Positions 43,833-57,916 of a stretch of 64,000 bases of DNA are shown here, piece after piece. The position numbers and the translations under genes were made by a program. The first letter of the stretch is position 1; each line of letters opens with the position of its first letter. Origin of the DNA: Strigamia acuminata (Eukaryota > Arthropoda > Chilopoda > Geophilomorpha > Linotaeniidae); NCBI GenBank assembly GCA_949358305.1, contig OX442314.1:22187060-22251059 (forward strand). Reading direction: 5' to 3'. The notes below the pieces were generated by a model, which was not told the DNA's origin, ran no database searches, and worked only from the letters and a program-made list of their open reading frames with translations.

Positions 43833-45714
43833 TTAAGGACACTTTCTGTCCACTTGACTTTTCCCGCTTTCCTCGTACTCCTGTTTCGAAATCCACATTT
43901 GTTGAAACGAACCGAGAGATGCTAAAATGGATCCGCCAATCCACGCTCCGAATCGCCGTTCCGCCGACCCTCCCACGCTTATCACCTTCAAACGCATGCT
44001 CTGCAAACCGAATTTTCCATAGTTAAATAAACATTACTCAATTTCTAAATCAAATAAAATAATTACAGGTGGCGTTTTATTGGACAAATCGCGATTAAGT
44101 CGTTCGGTGAACCCTTGAATGAGTGTATTACCGCCCGTAACGATTATGCTACCGTACAAACTCTGGAAGAAAAAAACAACTTAATATTACACAATTCGTA
44201 TATAATTTCGAGTACATACGGGTCTGATGTCTATGTCGCACATGCCGACACTCGTCGTGACGATGTGACTAATGCCCAGAACGGTATTACCAACTACGCC
44301 CTAGAAACAACACAATTTCTTATATCTCTTTCTTACATCTTTTTCAAATTCTAACCCAAATTTAATGTTTACTTTTACTTTTAAATTTGATGGGTCAAAC
44401 AATCTCTCTGGAATTTTGAATCTTTCAGCACCGAAATCTTGATTGTAGCCGTTGGGAAATTCATAGTGCACCGTTGGCATGTTTTCAACTTGCCTTTAAA
44501 ACAAGAAATTATATTTAGAAATATTTATGCACCGATCTATTCAAAGCGCAATCTTACGTCTCTCCGTACGGAATGTCAGACACTTGTAGAACCGTCGCTT
44601 GAAAATCCTGAAGAACTTCTTTGACGGCATAACTGTGCCAAGATTTCGTCACTTCTGGTATAGTTGGCTTTCGCGTGTATTTCGGAATTTCGCATTCTTT
44701 CACCACTTCTTTAGAACCGATCATGTAGCCTGGAACGACTTCGATATTCGAATCCTCCAGCAACTGTTTACATTGCAGGCTTATAAAGTCGCCAGCTAAC
44801 GGAGTCTTGACAATTGCTTCAAATAAATAAAGAAATTAATCAAATTAAAGATAAATATATCTAAGTGTTAATTAATACCTTGGGTTAATACATATCCATC
44901 GTGAACAGGCACAGCTGATGTGTGAGTGGCACCACTATCGACAACCACACCTGTGGATCGACCATTAGCAAATGCAGCTAATACGGCATTTTTAACCAGA
45001 AAAAAAGCAGGAATGTTGTATTTTTCAAACATTAATTCCGTTAGTTTTTCCCGTTTGGATCGTGCATTCAGCTGAAATTAATTCACAAATTAATCTATTA
45101 CCGGTAATTTTTTTTTTAATTTCTTCTTTTAATTACTGGCGCTTCGGACATGAGAACAGGGTGCAGATGAGATTCTGATTTGATGTGTCTACTGTAAATG
45201 TTGTCCAACATTTTCTCAAATAAATCCCAGTCTTCAACTGCAAAATTTGAACAAAATTACAATCAAAACACAAAGAAAAAATTTAAAAAATACTAAAAAA
45301 AAAAATCATACTCATTCCATCTTTCAAAAATGTTGACATTTCCATTCCTTTCCTGGCTACATGTATGCTCGTAGTGTCAATAAAATATTTCTTGTCAGAA
45401 GAGGCCGTTGGTATGGTTCCGTCTTTGATGTTTGTTTCCATTGGTTCCACGATTTCTTCCACAACACCAGCGTGGCTTGGAATTTCCGCCTTGATAAAAA
45501 ATATACAATATTAATAGAACTATTTCAAGGCATTTATGCATTCGTATACTTTTGGTGAATCTTCTCCGGCATAGCCCGCTCGAATTGAGTAATGACCAAT
45601 GTCAAACACCAAAGCGCCGACTTCATCTGAATAAATTAAAGACAAAAGATTAATTTCGTTTCCGCAACAATTCTCAAACGACTACTTACCACCGCCATAA
45701 ACTCCTCCGCTCAT
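43833..45714 (-). CDS. Bap55: Actin-related protein BAP55 / ACTL6 (SWI/SNF and INO80/NuA4 subunit)
   Basis: Nuclear actin-related subunit shared by BAF chromatin remodellers and TIP60/INO80-type complexes. Ten exons, complement(45690-45714, 45550-45626, 45312-45489, 45137-45237, 44879-45071, 44558-44816, 44379-44493, 44220-44300, 44067-44162, 43833-44000), in phase, 430 aa against 429 recalled for human ACTL6A. It starts [19 protein letters not shown] and ends [18 protein letters not shown]. Other matches: [63 protein letters not shown]. It is divergent from FICD with 465 bases between the ATGs. Confidence 0.97.
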
Positions 45715-46179
45715 TTTAAGTTAAGATAAGGTGTCAAAATACGAATTAAGTCAGATTCAGCTGCCTTTTATACGCCCGCCGTATATTTTCCGCACTTCTA
45801 ATTTCAATTGAAAATCGCTCGCGCCGTCTATTGATAAATCTTCAAACACGATCCATTGCTGCTTGCTTTATGCACAAACTTGAAACTTAAAAAATAAATA
45901 ATAAAACAAAATATTATTTATATTTGACTTAATCTGTTATTAATAAATTAAATTACACAAAGATAAGCTGTGAATTACAATTTTAAAAAATAATAATAAC
46001 AAAGGCGCTCCCCCAAAAAAGATAGGCATCTTGCAGGGTTTAGCTGTAATTGTATTACATAACTACCGTAGTTACACGTATGTTTACCATCTTTACGAGC
46101 TAAAATGGCAGATGTTATACATCATCATCATTTGAGGATCAGCTATACTTATGATTAACAATTACCATATATCTACAAA
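45715..46179. promoter_or_regulatory. Divergent promoter region, BAP55 / FICD
   Basis: 465 bases between opposing start codons. A TAAAATGGCAG word near 46101-46111 partly fits the reverse YY1 core (one mismatch at the end). No TATA box is evident. A shared bidirectional promoter is inferred from spacing. Confidence 0.4.
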
Positions 46180-47623
46180 ATGTCTTGTGATATTCGGACG
46201 TTAAACAGCCAGATGGCGAACACAAAACATTTGTTAGTAGTAACTTTACTCGTTTTAGTGGTATTAGCTGCTTTGCTTGGTTTTGTGCGTGTAGTGACAA
46301 TTAAAACCAAAACTCCGAATGGGTTATCGCATCCGTACTGTGCCGTATCATTATATGGAGTGGACACAATTGGTTGTATCGGATTCCAACACACTTCTAA
46401 CTTAGAAAATAAACTCAAATATTTAGGTGTGAAATCAGCGCTAGAAAAGAGGAATCACGAAACCGAAAATTCAAGTAAATAATTCGCTAATTTTGCACTA
46501 AAATCACATAATTAATTAATTTTTTTAATTTTAAATAAATCTAGGTGCCGACGCCGAAGCTTTGTCGTCACTCCACGTCGCTTTAGAGATGAAATCTCGA
46601 GGAAAATTGGAAAAAGCGCAAAAACTATTTTCGCACGCTTTAGCATTACAACCGTTGCATCCAGACGTGTTAAATCACTACGGAGAATTCGTAGAAGAGT
46701 TGGAAAACGATGTGATACAAGCCGATCAATTATACACGAAGGCTTTGGTGTATAAACCCGGTCACAGCAAGGCATTAAGTAATCTTCAACGAACGCTTCC
46801 GCTCGTTGTTGAAATGGATCGAAATCGACTGCAACGTATTGACGCCAAGAGGAATTTACTGACTAAAATTCCTAACACTTCGTCGAGTTTGAAACGTGTG
46901 AAACAAGAAGCGTATTTTCAACATGTTTACCACACCGTGGCGATCGAAGGCAACACAATGACGCTTTCCCAAACGAGACACATTTTAGAAACACGAATGG
47001 CTGTTGCGGGCAAAAGTATACTCGAACACAATGAGATTTTGGGATTGGACGCTGCACTGAGTTTTGTCAACAATACACTCGTGAGAAGAATCGGGAATCT
47101 TAAACTGGACGACATTTTGGAGATCCACAAACGGGTGCTCGGATTTAACGATCCGGTCGAAGCGGGAAAATTTCGAAGGACGCAAGTGTGGGTTGGGAAA
47201 CACATTCCGGCGCATCCGTTGCACATGCGCAATTTAATGACAGATTTTTTAGTATGGTTGAATGCCGAGGAATCGCTGTCTCTGCATCCGATCGTGTTCG
47301 CGGCATTGGCTCATTACAAATTGGCGTTTATTCATCCGTTTATTGATGGGAATGGACGCACAGCCAGATTGCTCATGAACCTTATTCTAATGCGGGCTGG
47401 TTTCCCCGCTGTGATAATACCTAAAGGAGAAAAACTGCTTTATTTTGAGAATTTAGAGGCAGCCGATGAGGGCGATATTCGGCCGTTTATTCGATTTATT
47501 GCCGACTGTACGGAGAAAACGCTGGACGTTTACTTGTACGCTACCAAAGAGTATCCAGACGAACTTCCGGAGCTTGAAGGAGATAAATATGTTTATCAAT
47601 CGTCTAAGATTATAGAGGATTAA
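46180..47623 (+). CDS. Fic: Protein adenylyltransferase FICD (Fic AMPylase)
   Basis: ER-resident enzyme that AMPylates and de-AMPylates the chaperone BiP. Two exons, 46180-46474 and 46545-47623, give 457 aa. A second ATG at 46213 lies just before the membrane segment ([21 protein letters not shown]), a type II anchor, and could be the real start. Two TPR motifs follow ([20 protein letters not shown] and the repeat after it). The autoinhibitory helix motif is TVAIEGN with its Glu. The Fic core is [16 protein letters not shown] with the catalytic His. All features of an active, Glu-regulated animal FICD are intact. Confidence 0.97.
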
Positions 47624-47966
47624 AATACTGTATAATATAAGCTAATTTAAAATTGTAATTTATGCGCTATTTATGATTGTTTTTGATCTATGCTCATCTA
47701 AAAAAAAAAATTCGAAATTTATATTTGTTTTTTGTTCAATTATCAATCACTACTACAAATAAAATAATAAATCGAAGATTAATTTTGAAAATACCGCCAA
47801 AATGCTTAGACCAATCGCAAGTTTCAATGACGAGTGAACTCATTTCCGGCGTGTCCCAAAACAAAATGGTGCTGAAAGTACGCGGTTCGTATATCCTGCG
47901 TAGCTTTGCAGTCCAACGTGCTATTTAACTGTAGTGATCGTTGAATTTGATCAGATTTGAAAACCC

Positions 47967-48731
47967 ATGTGCAGCAATAGCAAACGTCGCTTACTATCAA
48001 ATTTAATGGCCAGTAACTGTAACAGCGCAGACATTGTTAGTGGTGATAAGTTTTACGTGAAAGGCAATACAGGGGACTTTAACGACCGGCAACGAGATAT
48101 TTTTGGACGTCTTTCCAGCTTGGAAGAGAAGCATATCGAAGTCCAAAAGGAAACTGTCCCGGACGAACCGGAAGATAAAACTGAGAATGAAATAGAAGCG
48201 CACGATTTCACTGTACCACAGCGTCCGCCGATCCGACGAAAACCGCCGTTCTACTCGAGGAATGGACCAAACACAGCTCGGCGATGGACCGAATACAGCT
48301 TGGCCGACGTCAGTTCTGACCAGATGTCGGACAAATCGAATACAAGCGCTGCCTTGTCTTTCTTAACCGAAAGAAAGCGAAAGCGTGACGACGACGAGGG
48401 CGACGACGAAGATGATATGGCAGACGATAGCGACGGTTCAATTAAATTCACTAAACCGAAAAGTAAAGGTGAAGAAAGTGACGAAAGTGATTCGTCTAAG
48501 GTCGAATTTCGATCCGGCAAGTGGAAAATGCCCGAATACGTTATCGGCCAAGAGAAGAAAAATACTCGTAAAACGGACACCGATCCTAAAAAAGGATTAA
48601 GTTGCAATAAAATCCAATTGGGTCATTTGCAAGATGAAGTTGACAGCGATGACGACGATACGGAAGAGAAAGAAGAAAAATCCTTTTCGAAATCGAGAAA
48701 AAACCTACGGAAAAGAGAAGAAAATGAGTAA
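47967..48731 (+). CDS. TSSC4-like protein (U5 snRNP assembly factor family)
   Basis: Single-exon ORF of 254 aa; a second ATG at 48006 may be the start. The diagnostic segment RRWTEYSLADVSSDQMSDKS followed by NTSAALSFL matches the WTKYSLEDV...SN.ATALAFL region recalled for TSSC4. FNDRQRDIFGRLSSLE near the N-terminus matches its other conserved stretch. The rest is acidic and Lys/Ser-rich low complexity (RKRKRDDDEGDDEDD). In mammals TSSC4 binds PRPF8/U5 snRNP during tri-snRNP assembly. The gene is intronless and convergent with RNase kappa. Confidence 0.72.
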   Translation: MCSNSKRRLLSNLMASNCNSADIVSGDKFYVKGNTGDFNDRQRDIFGRLSSLEEKHIEVQKETVPDEPEDKTENEIEAHDFTVPQRPPIRRKPPFYSRNGPNTARRWTEYSLADVSSDQMSDKSNTSAALSFLTERKRKRDDDEGDDEDDMADDSDGSIKFTKPKSKGEESDESDSSKVEFRSGKWKMPEYVIGQEKKNTRKTDTDPKKGLSCNKIQLGHLQDEVDSDDDDTEEKEEKSFSKSRKNLRKREENE

Positions 48732-49007
48732 ATTTTGTCAGTTAAAATTTTTTTTATCCTCAAAATTAGGATTTGTGTAGAAATATATAAACTGTAATTT
48801 GTTGAAATAAATTTCAAGATTGATGAAGTAAATTTTACTTAACATATATACTGTTTTTACATGACATAATTATATAAACATCCGTTATTATACGTTATTA
48901 AGCGAACATAGTGTTAATTTCTTGATTTTATACATCTGGAATAAATAGCTTCTATCACGTACGAGTGATTTCCAAATATATTTACAACTGGCATGATAGT
49001 TTTTCTT

Positions 49008-49392
49008 CTAACTTTGACGTCGCTTGTGTAGATAGAGTTGACTAAGGGAAAATAATAAAGATACAACGTATAGGCCGGCGCACATCCAGCAGTTGCTCGC
49101 GTTCGAGTTGAAAGCATCTTCCATTTTTTCGAAATATTTCTGGTGCCACTCTTCATATTTTCCGGGTTCGGGTTCATCCATTTCGAATTCGGGAATATCG
49201 TCTACTAAGGCTGCACTTTTCACCCAGAACAAACCGCCCATTATCACCTGAAGATTTTTAATTAAAACAATTTTTTTTTGTTTTAGAATATATCACTTTG
49301 TTTTCTTATTTTTAACGTCTTACCAATTGTACTATTCCCCAAACACTTATCAAGGTACAGCATATCGATAATTTAGGTCCGCAAATGGCCAT
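49008..49392 (-). CDS. RNASEK: Ribonuclease kappa (RNASEK) family membrane protein
   Basis: Two exons, complement(49324-49392, 49008-49247), phase 0, 102 aa. The start MAICGPKLSICCTLISVWGI matches the CCGPKLAACGIVLSAWGV start recalled for human RNASEK. GGLFWVKSAALVDDIPEF completes helix 1 and the luminal loop; CWMCAGLYVVSLLFSLSQL is helix 2. In animals it is associated with the V-ATPase and endocytosis, and RNase activity was reported for the insect protein. A longer acidic loop (EPEPGKYEEWHQKYFEK) is present. It lies head-to-head with PLEKHF, 271 bases between ATGs. Confidence 0.92.
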
Positions 49393-49663
49393 TTTTAACC
49401 AGTTATTAAAATACTTGTGACAAATGTTGCTCAACAACACGAACTCGACGCCATCATAACTTCACGTGACGAAATTATAACCTCTAACTAAGATCACAAC
49501 ACATTTTTAAAATTTAATTTATTTAATTCTTGGTATTACATAAAATTATTATGTATGTTTGCATTTTGAAATTATTTATTCTGTTATTTTTAAAAAAAAA
49601 TTATCTCTGAGAGGAGACTGCGAATCAAGACTTGGTTACGATTCGTCATAGTTGGAGAAGAAA

Positions 49664-51324
49664 ATGGTGGAACGCCTCGGTAAGTTTAATAGAAAATTCG
49701 GTTTCAACAACAAACTCTCGTTAAACCGCTTTGAAATTAATTCCCCCATATGTCAGCTTGTTGACACGTTAAAAATTTAATCCTATATTTATATGCCCAC
49801 AATCAAACAAAAATGAAATTTAAAAGTTTATCCAGACTTTGATTATCTTTGAAAAACTTTATTGCGCGAATCTAATTCATCCGAAAAAAACATTATCTGT
49901 CCGATTTATATTTTAAAAATTGCAATTTTAATTTAATCCTTCCCAAATAATTTTTGTGGTTTCCAAAATTGGATTGATTTACGCTAAAGAATTTAGTTTA
50001 TCTAAACAATGTGACAGCAATCATTTATTTGATGACTGATAAAATAACAAAAGCGCTTCGAAATGCCTTTTAAAAAATTTAAAAAAAAAACAAAAAAACA
50101 GCCTATTATTTTATAGTAATAACGATTCATTGTATTTCCTTTCAGTTAACAGCGAGGCAAATGCCCGTCGAATCGCAATGGTGGAAAGTTGTTTTGGAAC
50201 TTCGGGCCAAGTAATCAATTCACAATAAATATTTCAATTTAAATAAACAATTTTTAATTTTTTTTTCAGCCTTTATCCGTCCCTGGTCGGGTTCTTGTTG
50301 GCGAAGGTGTCCTGACGAAAATGTGTCGAAAAAAACCGAAACCGAGACAGTTTTTTTTATTCAATGATATTTTAGTCTACGGCAACATCGTCATCAACAA
50401 AAAGAAGGTAATTTTGGTAATATTCCTAATTTACCGCTCGAAAATATATTAATGACATTAATTGTTATTTACAGTACAACAAGCAACACATAATTCCCTT
50501 GGAAGAAGTGATGTTGGAAAATATACAGGATCTAGGATCAGAGCGAAATGGCTGGTTGATCCGAACTGCTAGAAAGTCATTCGCTGTGTACGCAGCAACT
50601 GCTACGGAAAAATCAGAATGGATGGCTCATATTAACAAATGCGTGGAAGATTTGCTGAGAAAAAGTAACGAGTTAAAATTCGACTTTTGGCCAATTTGAT
50701 GAATTTGATGAATTTTTAGGTGGGAAAAAAGCGAGTAAAGAACACGCAGCTGTGTGGGTTCCCGATTCAGATGCTTCGATCTGCATGCACTGCAAAAAAA
50801 CTCAATTTACAGTCCTTAATAGAAGGGTAATTTTTGTTGATGTACATTTGGAATTAATTTTTGAATCAATTTTGCATTTCTTTTAGCATCATTGCCGTAA
50901 GTGTGGAGCAGTTGTTTGCAATCCTTGCTCGAATAAAAAGTGTTTACTACCAAATCAGTCTTCCAAACCGCTACGAGTCTGCCTGTCTTGTTACGATCAA
51001 CTGTGGAAAGCTAAAGCTGACTTCAGTATGCCGTCGCAAGCGGATATCGCAAATAATGAAGCCAAATCGTACGAATCGTCGGGCGAAGATGACAGTGACG
51101 AAGACGATGATTTGAAGATGGATGCTGCGGATCAGGCTGAAAAAATTTCTCAAGAGGTATTACAATTTTGATTATTTAAAAAATATGTTTTGTTTATTTG
51201 TTTGTTTACTTTTTAGCCTAAATTTTACAATGATGATGACGATGTGAAGATAAACACAACAGAAATGCAAGCACAGTCTGGTGACGGCAATCAGATAGTA
51301 AAGGAAGACGTAGAAAATGTTTAA
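49664..51324 (+). CDS. PLEKHF2: Phafin-type PH and FYVE protein (PLEKHF1/2; Drosophila rush hour type)
   Basis: Endosomal PtdIns3P-binding protein in membrane traffic and autophagy. Seven exons: 49664-49679, 50146-50210, 50270-50407, 50475-50664, 50720-50826, 50887-51156, 51217-51324, 297 aa. It begins MVERLVNSEANARRIAMVE. The PH domain spans GRVLVGEGVLTKMCRK to WMAHINKC. The FYVE domain has WVPDSDASICMHC, RRHHCRKCG and RVCLSCY, so the R(R/K)HHCR ligand motif and the zinc cysteines are intact. The tail is about 50 residues longer than recalled for vertebrates and very acidic (GEDDSDEDDD). Confidence 0.96.
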
Positions 51325-52011
51325 AAGGCCACAAATATTTACATTTAAAGATTTATAAAATTGCTTCTAGGCTAATTTTTCTCGTATAATTTACATTATT
51401 TGTTGATACGTTTAACACGAGTTATTTCAAAATTTTTTTTAACTCGGAAGATTTAAAAATTACAAGTGTTCTTACACGTTAATTAATATATTTTTGAAAA
51501 AAAAGGAGGTTTTACTATTAAAAAATCATGTTAGTTTAATTAGTCGTTTATTTTTGAATGAAATCTGTCTACAAATGTGTCTACAAATGCGTGGCTCCTT
51601 GCTAATTTTTTGTTTATTGCTTGAAAAAACTAAAAATTTATTAGAACAAACTAAATGACATTTGCATGTCGTCTAAACTCACTCACAGCAATAATGAATT
51701 TGTAACGGGTTTTTTATTTATTTATTTGCACTAATTATGTATTAATAAACGGTATATTTTGCGGTGTAATGTAACCAAACACAACCTAAATTTTATACAA
51801 TGTAAAATTTACCCAAAAAATATTTGGAAGTGGATTTTTGAGAATAAATTTTAACATTTATAAGATTATTTCATCAACTATCAAATCAGTTATTTAATAT
51901 ATCAATTGATTTATCGAGTTTTATGATGGGAATATATTACAACGACCTTGAAGTGACTTCTAGTGGCAATAAAACGAACGAAAATCGCATCTCCGTTCAT
52001 GTCATCCTAGC
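51325..52011. other. PLEKHF 3' UTR and SCOT upstream region
   Basis: AT-rich, no ORF or RNA gene supported. The final ~60 bases before the SCOT ATG are less AT-rich and probably hold its promoter and short 5' UTR. Confidence 0.45.
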
Positions 52012-54526
<2,515 letters not shown>

Positions 54527-54714
54527 AAAACAATTGTTGTAAGATAAGTTAGCTTATGAATTTGAATTGTACACGGCATCCGAGTATGTGAAATGAATTC
54601 AGTGCTAAATAAAGGAAATACAAATTGCTCATTAAATGACATATTTTTCGTATTAAACTTAAATTTAATATAAAAATTTTTCTTCTTTCTTCTATTTACA
54701 AATTTTTATTTTAT

Positions 54715-56155
54715 TTATTTCTGGGTTGATGTAATATCATTATCCAAATTGACAAGTCCGAAATCCCCCTCTCTGAAAGCCTTGATCATAAGACTGGCAG
54801 CCGCTTCCAAGTTAGGCCTCACGTACCAAGATCCTAAAACCATAGATTTAATTTTTCTTAAATAAAAAGTTGAAAATGTTGAGATGAAATAAAATTCTTC
54901 AATCTTTACCATCTGTCACTGCTCTCACTTTCTTCTGTTGTCCGAATTTCAAAGAAATCTCAAGTAGAACCTTTGTAACATCGTCGCATGGCTCGAGAAG
55001 ATTGAAGTGGTCGACGTAACTGAATTGGGAAAAAATAATGATGACTGACTTAACAAAACATAAAATGTTGATTAAATATATTATTTTTACCTAAAGTTAT
55101 TGTTTTTATTCAGCCAATATAACAAATAATCCGCAATTAAATGTTCACCTACAACATGGTCTTGAAGAACAGCTGAAATCAACAATTAACTGTCACAAAT
55201 TGTTTGTTTGTTGACATTGAATAATTTGTACCACAAAGGGCCAGCTTCAAACCAGTTTCGACATCTTTTATGTCGGGTGCAGTTACACCGGGAGTGTCCA
55301 ATAAATAAATATTAGGATTTTCGTAAATCTAAAAAAAAAATTTTTATGTTTAAAAATGCATTATTTTTAATATATACATTTTTAAAAACAATTACCTTAA
55401 TTTTTTCTAATACACTTTTTGTCACTCCAGGACTCGCGCCGACTTGCGTAGCTTTGGCTAAATTAAAATATAAAATATTAGATTGAAGAACGATAAATAA
55501 GCTACATTTTACCCTTTTTTAGATGCCGAGCTCGTAAGCAATTAATCAATGAAGATTTGCCTACATTTGGAATGCCAATTGTCATTACAGTGAAATCTTC
55601 AGTCTAAAAAAGCAGAAATAAATTATAAAAATTACTAATTTTTAATTTAAAAAATAAATCAATAAAGAATCACCGTTTGTCGGTTAAATCTATTGCTAGA
55701 CTGAATTAAATCCAAAGCTGTAGGTATGATTTTTCTTATCCCTTTATCCTGATGACTTTTACAATTTACAAACAAAACTTCATTCAATCTCGACTCTTCC
55801 TTCAATTGTTTTCGTATTTGTGCTTTAGCTGATGTACTTGCTAGATCTATTTTGGTTAACACCAATATATGAGGTCGTATTGCAGTTAAAAGGTTATAAA
55901 ATAGGGGATTTCTTCCTGAAAATGGAATTTATGAATTGTTAAGAAAAAATACCAAATGCCAGTTAATAAAAAATTAGCACATTTCAAGGATATTCTCGCA
56001 TCATGAACTTCAATAATACAATCGACCGATTTTAACTTGAGTTGCATTTGTTTTAACCCTGAAAACATATGCCGAGGAAACCATCGTGATAATTCTTTAC
56101 ATTTTGTTGTAAAACTTTGTCTGAAAACCGGCGCAGACGACACGGTACTCGCCAT
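54715..56155 (-). CDS. MTG1: Mitochondrial ribosome-associated GTPase 1 (MTG1, YlqF-type)
   Basis: Circularly permuted GTPase of mitochondrial large-subunit assembly. Exons, complement: 56155 down to about 55960 (edge uncertain), 55674-55915, 55513-55603, 55396-55457, 55232-55328, 55091-55172, 54910-55019, 54715-54833; about 332 aa. Motif order is G4 (VLTKIDLA), then G1 ([10 protein letters not shown]), G2 (GVTKS), G3 (LLDTPGV), as expected after permutation. [15 protein letters not shown] and [10 protein letters not shown] are the N-terminal signature. The first splice junction is odd: a GC donor restores phase, while an ATATCCTT word looks like a U12 donor that does not. The ATG lies in CAAAATGGCGAG, TISU-like. 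Confidence 0.92.
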
Positions 56156-56159
56156 TTTG
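56151..56159 (-). promoter_or_regulatory. YY1/TISU-like element over the MTG1 start codon
   Basis: GCCATTTTG on the plus strand fits GCCATnTTG. Read on the coding strand it is CAAAATGGC, with the ATG being the MTG1 start. This resembles the TISU element (SAASATGGCGGC) that drives both transcription and initiation on very short 5' UTRs, often in mitochondrial-function genes. Confidence 0.4.
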
Positions 56160-56510
56160 TTTGGTCAAAAAATAAAAAGCGACATCGTTTATCAAAATGC
56201 AGAACTACAACTCCGATAAGCTTATATTGATTGGAAGAAACATGGACCATGGTATAGTTGGCACCACATTCGCCCAGCACTACATTCGCGCTCAGGCCAG
56301 ACTTTGGCGGTAGATAAGCGGTAACACTAAAAGGCGGCGCAATGGTAGATTTGGAAGGAATTGAATTGTTTAGGTCTATTATTTATTATTTAAAGGTGGT
56401 TTAAAATAAGAAACAAAATAAAATAAAATAAAATAAATAAATAAAAAAAATATAAAAAAAATTTCCAAAAATAAAATTTTTTATTTATTTGGTTTTACAA
56501 ATGCGGTGTT
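56160..56510. other. MTG1 upstream flank
   Basis: Presumed promoter of MTG1, with an A/T-rich (AAAAT)n tract at about 56418-56455. No gene could be supported. Confidence 0.4.
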
Positions 56511-56543
56511 TTGTCGGGTTCGATCGTCGGGTTCGATCGTCGG

Positions 56544-56708
56544 TTAGGTAGTCGGTGCGACTGCCCGTGCGACCGCCCGGGCGACAACCCGTGCGACAAC
56601 CCGTGCAACAACCCGTGTGACATTAAATCTACCCCTCCCCCTCCCTCTTCCCCTCCCCCGACTTCGACCCCGATTGTTCCTGCCACCGTTGTTGCCGCCG
56701 TTGTTGCC

Positions 56709-56791
<83 letters not shown>

Positions 56792-57209
56792 GGCCGTGGT
56801 CGTTCCAGCCACCGTTGCCATGGCCGCCGTTGCCGCGGCCGCCGTTGCCGTTCCAGCCGTTGCCGCGGCCGCCGTTGCCGCGGCCGCCGTTGCCGTTCCA
56901 GCCGTTGCCGCGGCCGCCGTTGCCGTTCCAGCCGTTGCCGCGGCCGCCGTTGCCGTTCCAGCCGTTGCCGCGGCCGCCGTTGCCGTACCAGCCGTTGCCG
57001 CGGCCGCCGTTGCCGTTCCAGCCGTTGCCGCGGCCGCCGTTGCCGTTCCAGCCGCCGTTGCCTTGGCCGCCGTTGCCGCTCCAGTTGCCGTCCCAGCCGC
57101 CGTTGCCTTGGCCGCCGTTGCCGCTCCAGTTGCCGTCCCAGCCGCCGTTCGAGTTGCCGTCCCAATCGCCGTTCGAGTTGCCGTCCCAGCCGCCGTTTTG
57201 TGACTGCAT
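56544..57209 (-). CDS. Possible glycine/asparagine-rich protein (hypothetical)
   Basis: The only frame through the minisatellite that starts with ATG outside the repeat and keeps a regular W/G/N/R pattern. RGG-like and GN-rich proteins occur as RNA-binding tails and as secreted structural or antimicrobial proteins. The last ~25 residues (FNVTRVVARVVARVVARAVA) lose the pattern. Its reality as a gene is uncertain. Confidence 0.3.
56640..57195. repeat. GC-rich minisatellite, Gly/Asn-coding on minus strand
   Basis: A hexanucleotide (CCGTTG)n run at about 56700-56785 passes into a ~30-base unit (TTGCCGCGGCCGCCGTTGCC plus GTTCCAGCCG) repeated about seven times to 57055, then longer CCAGTTGCCGTCC variants. 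On the minus strand 56544-57209 is one open frame of 221 codons starting MQSQNGGWDGNSNG, with GGRGNGWNGN decapeptides, a (GN)n block and RGRGRGRGR, ending at a stop. All frames through it are open because of the repeat, so openness alone is weak evidence for a gene. No signal peptide or second exon is seen. The GC content contrasts sharply with its surroundings. Confidence 0.8.
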
Positions 57210-57246
57210 CCTGATCAGTTGTGATCAGAATGTGTTCAGAATGTGA

Positions 57247-57666
57247 AATGAGTTGACTTCAGATTATCTCTGCTTTAATCCAGTAACAATGCAATAACGT
57301 ATTTATTGGAATTTAATCTTTGGAATGTGACCTACTTCTTGTTCTGTGACCCACTTCCATATTTTGACCCTTTTAATCCATGTCCCCCATTTGATTGGAG
57401 TGTGGGTATTTATGACATCATTGGCTATTCTAAGGAATAATGTCAATTGTATTGTTCTTTTTATTTTCCTTGTTTTAACAACGATAATAAAAGTTAGTGT
57501 AAATTTTGCATCCATCGACTGTGTGTGCGCATGAGTTTTTTCCGAGATTTTTACATTCTTCAAGCTGCGACGAGCTTGAATCGGGTTTAAACAATTGGAC
57601 TAAAAGATTTACAAGAGGCGACGCTCTTGTGTCGTTTTTGATCACATTTTTGAGAACTTGCAGTGT
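57247..57666. other. Intergenic, no gene seen
   Basis: AT-rich sequence between the minisatellite and the first dispersed repeat. Only short open frames without recognisable features. Confidence 0.4.
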
Positions 57667-57916
57667 GTTGGGGTACCGTTGTTCTCATGTACGTACAAAA
57701 CGTAAACAAAAAAACAAACCGCACAGATAAATAATAATAATTTGCCAAAAATTTACCCTAAATTCATTTTACATATGTGAATTTTTGTCGAAATTGGCTG
57801 AAATTTACTCAAAATATGTGAAATTGTGTCGAAATTGGCCGAAATTAGCCAAAATTTACCCTGAAAATCTGAAATTTTGCCGAAATTTTGCATAAATTTT
57901 GGAGAAATAATGTCGA
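57667..57916 (+). repeat. Dispersed repeat, copy 1
   Basis: 250 bases co-linear with 58896-59163. It begins GTTGGGGTAC, TGTTCTCATGTACGTACAAA follows, and the body is built of short tandem variants of GAAATTNGCC, TGAAATTTAC and TTGCCGAAATT, ending TTTTGGAGAAATAATGTCGA. No coding capacity or clear terminal inverted repeats; a non-autonomous element or satellite-like unit. Confidence 0.8.
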
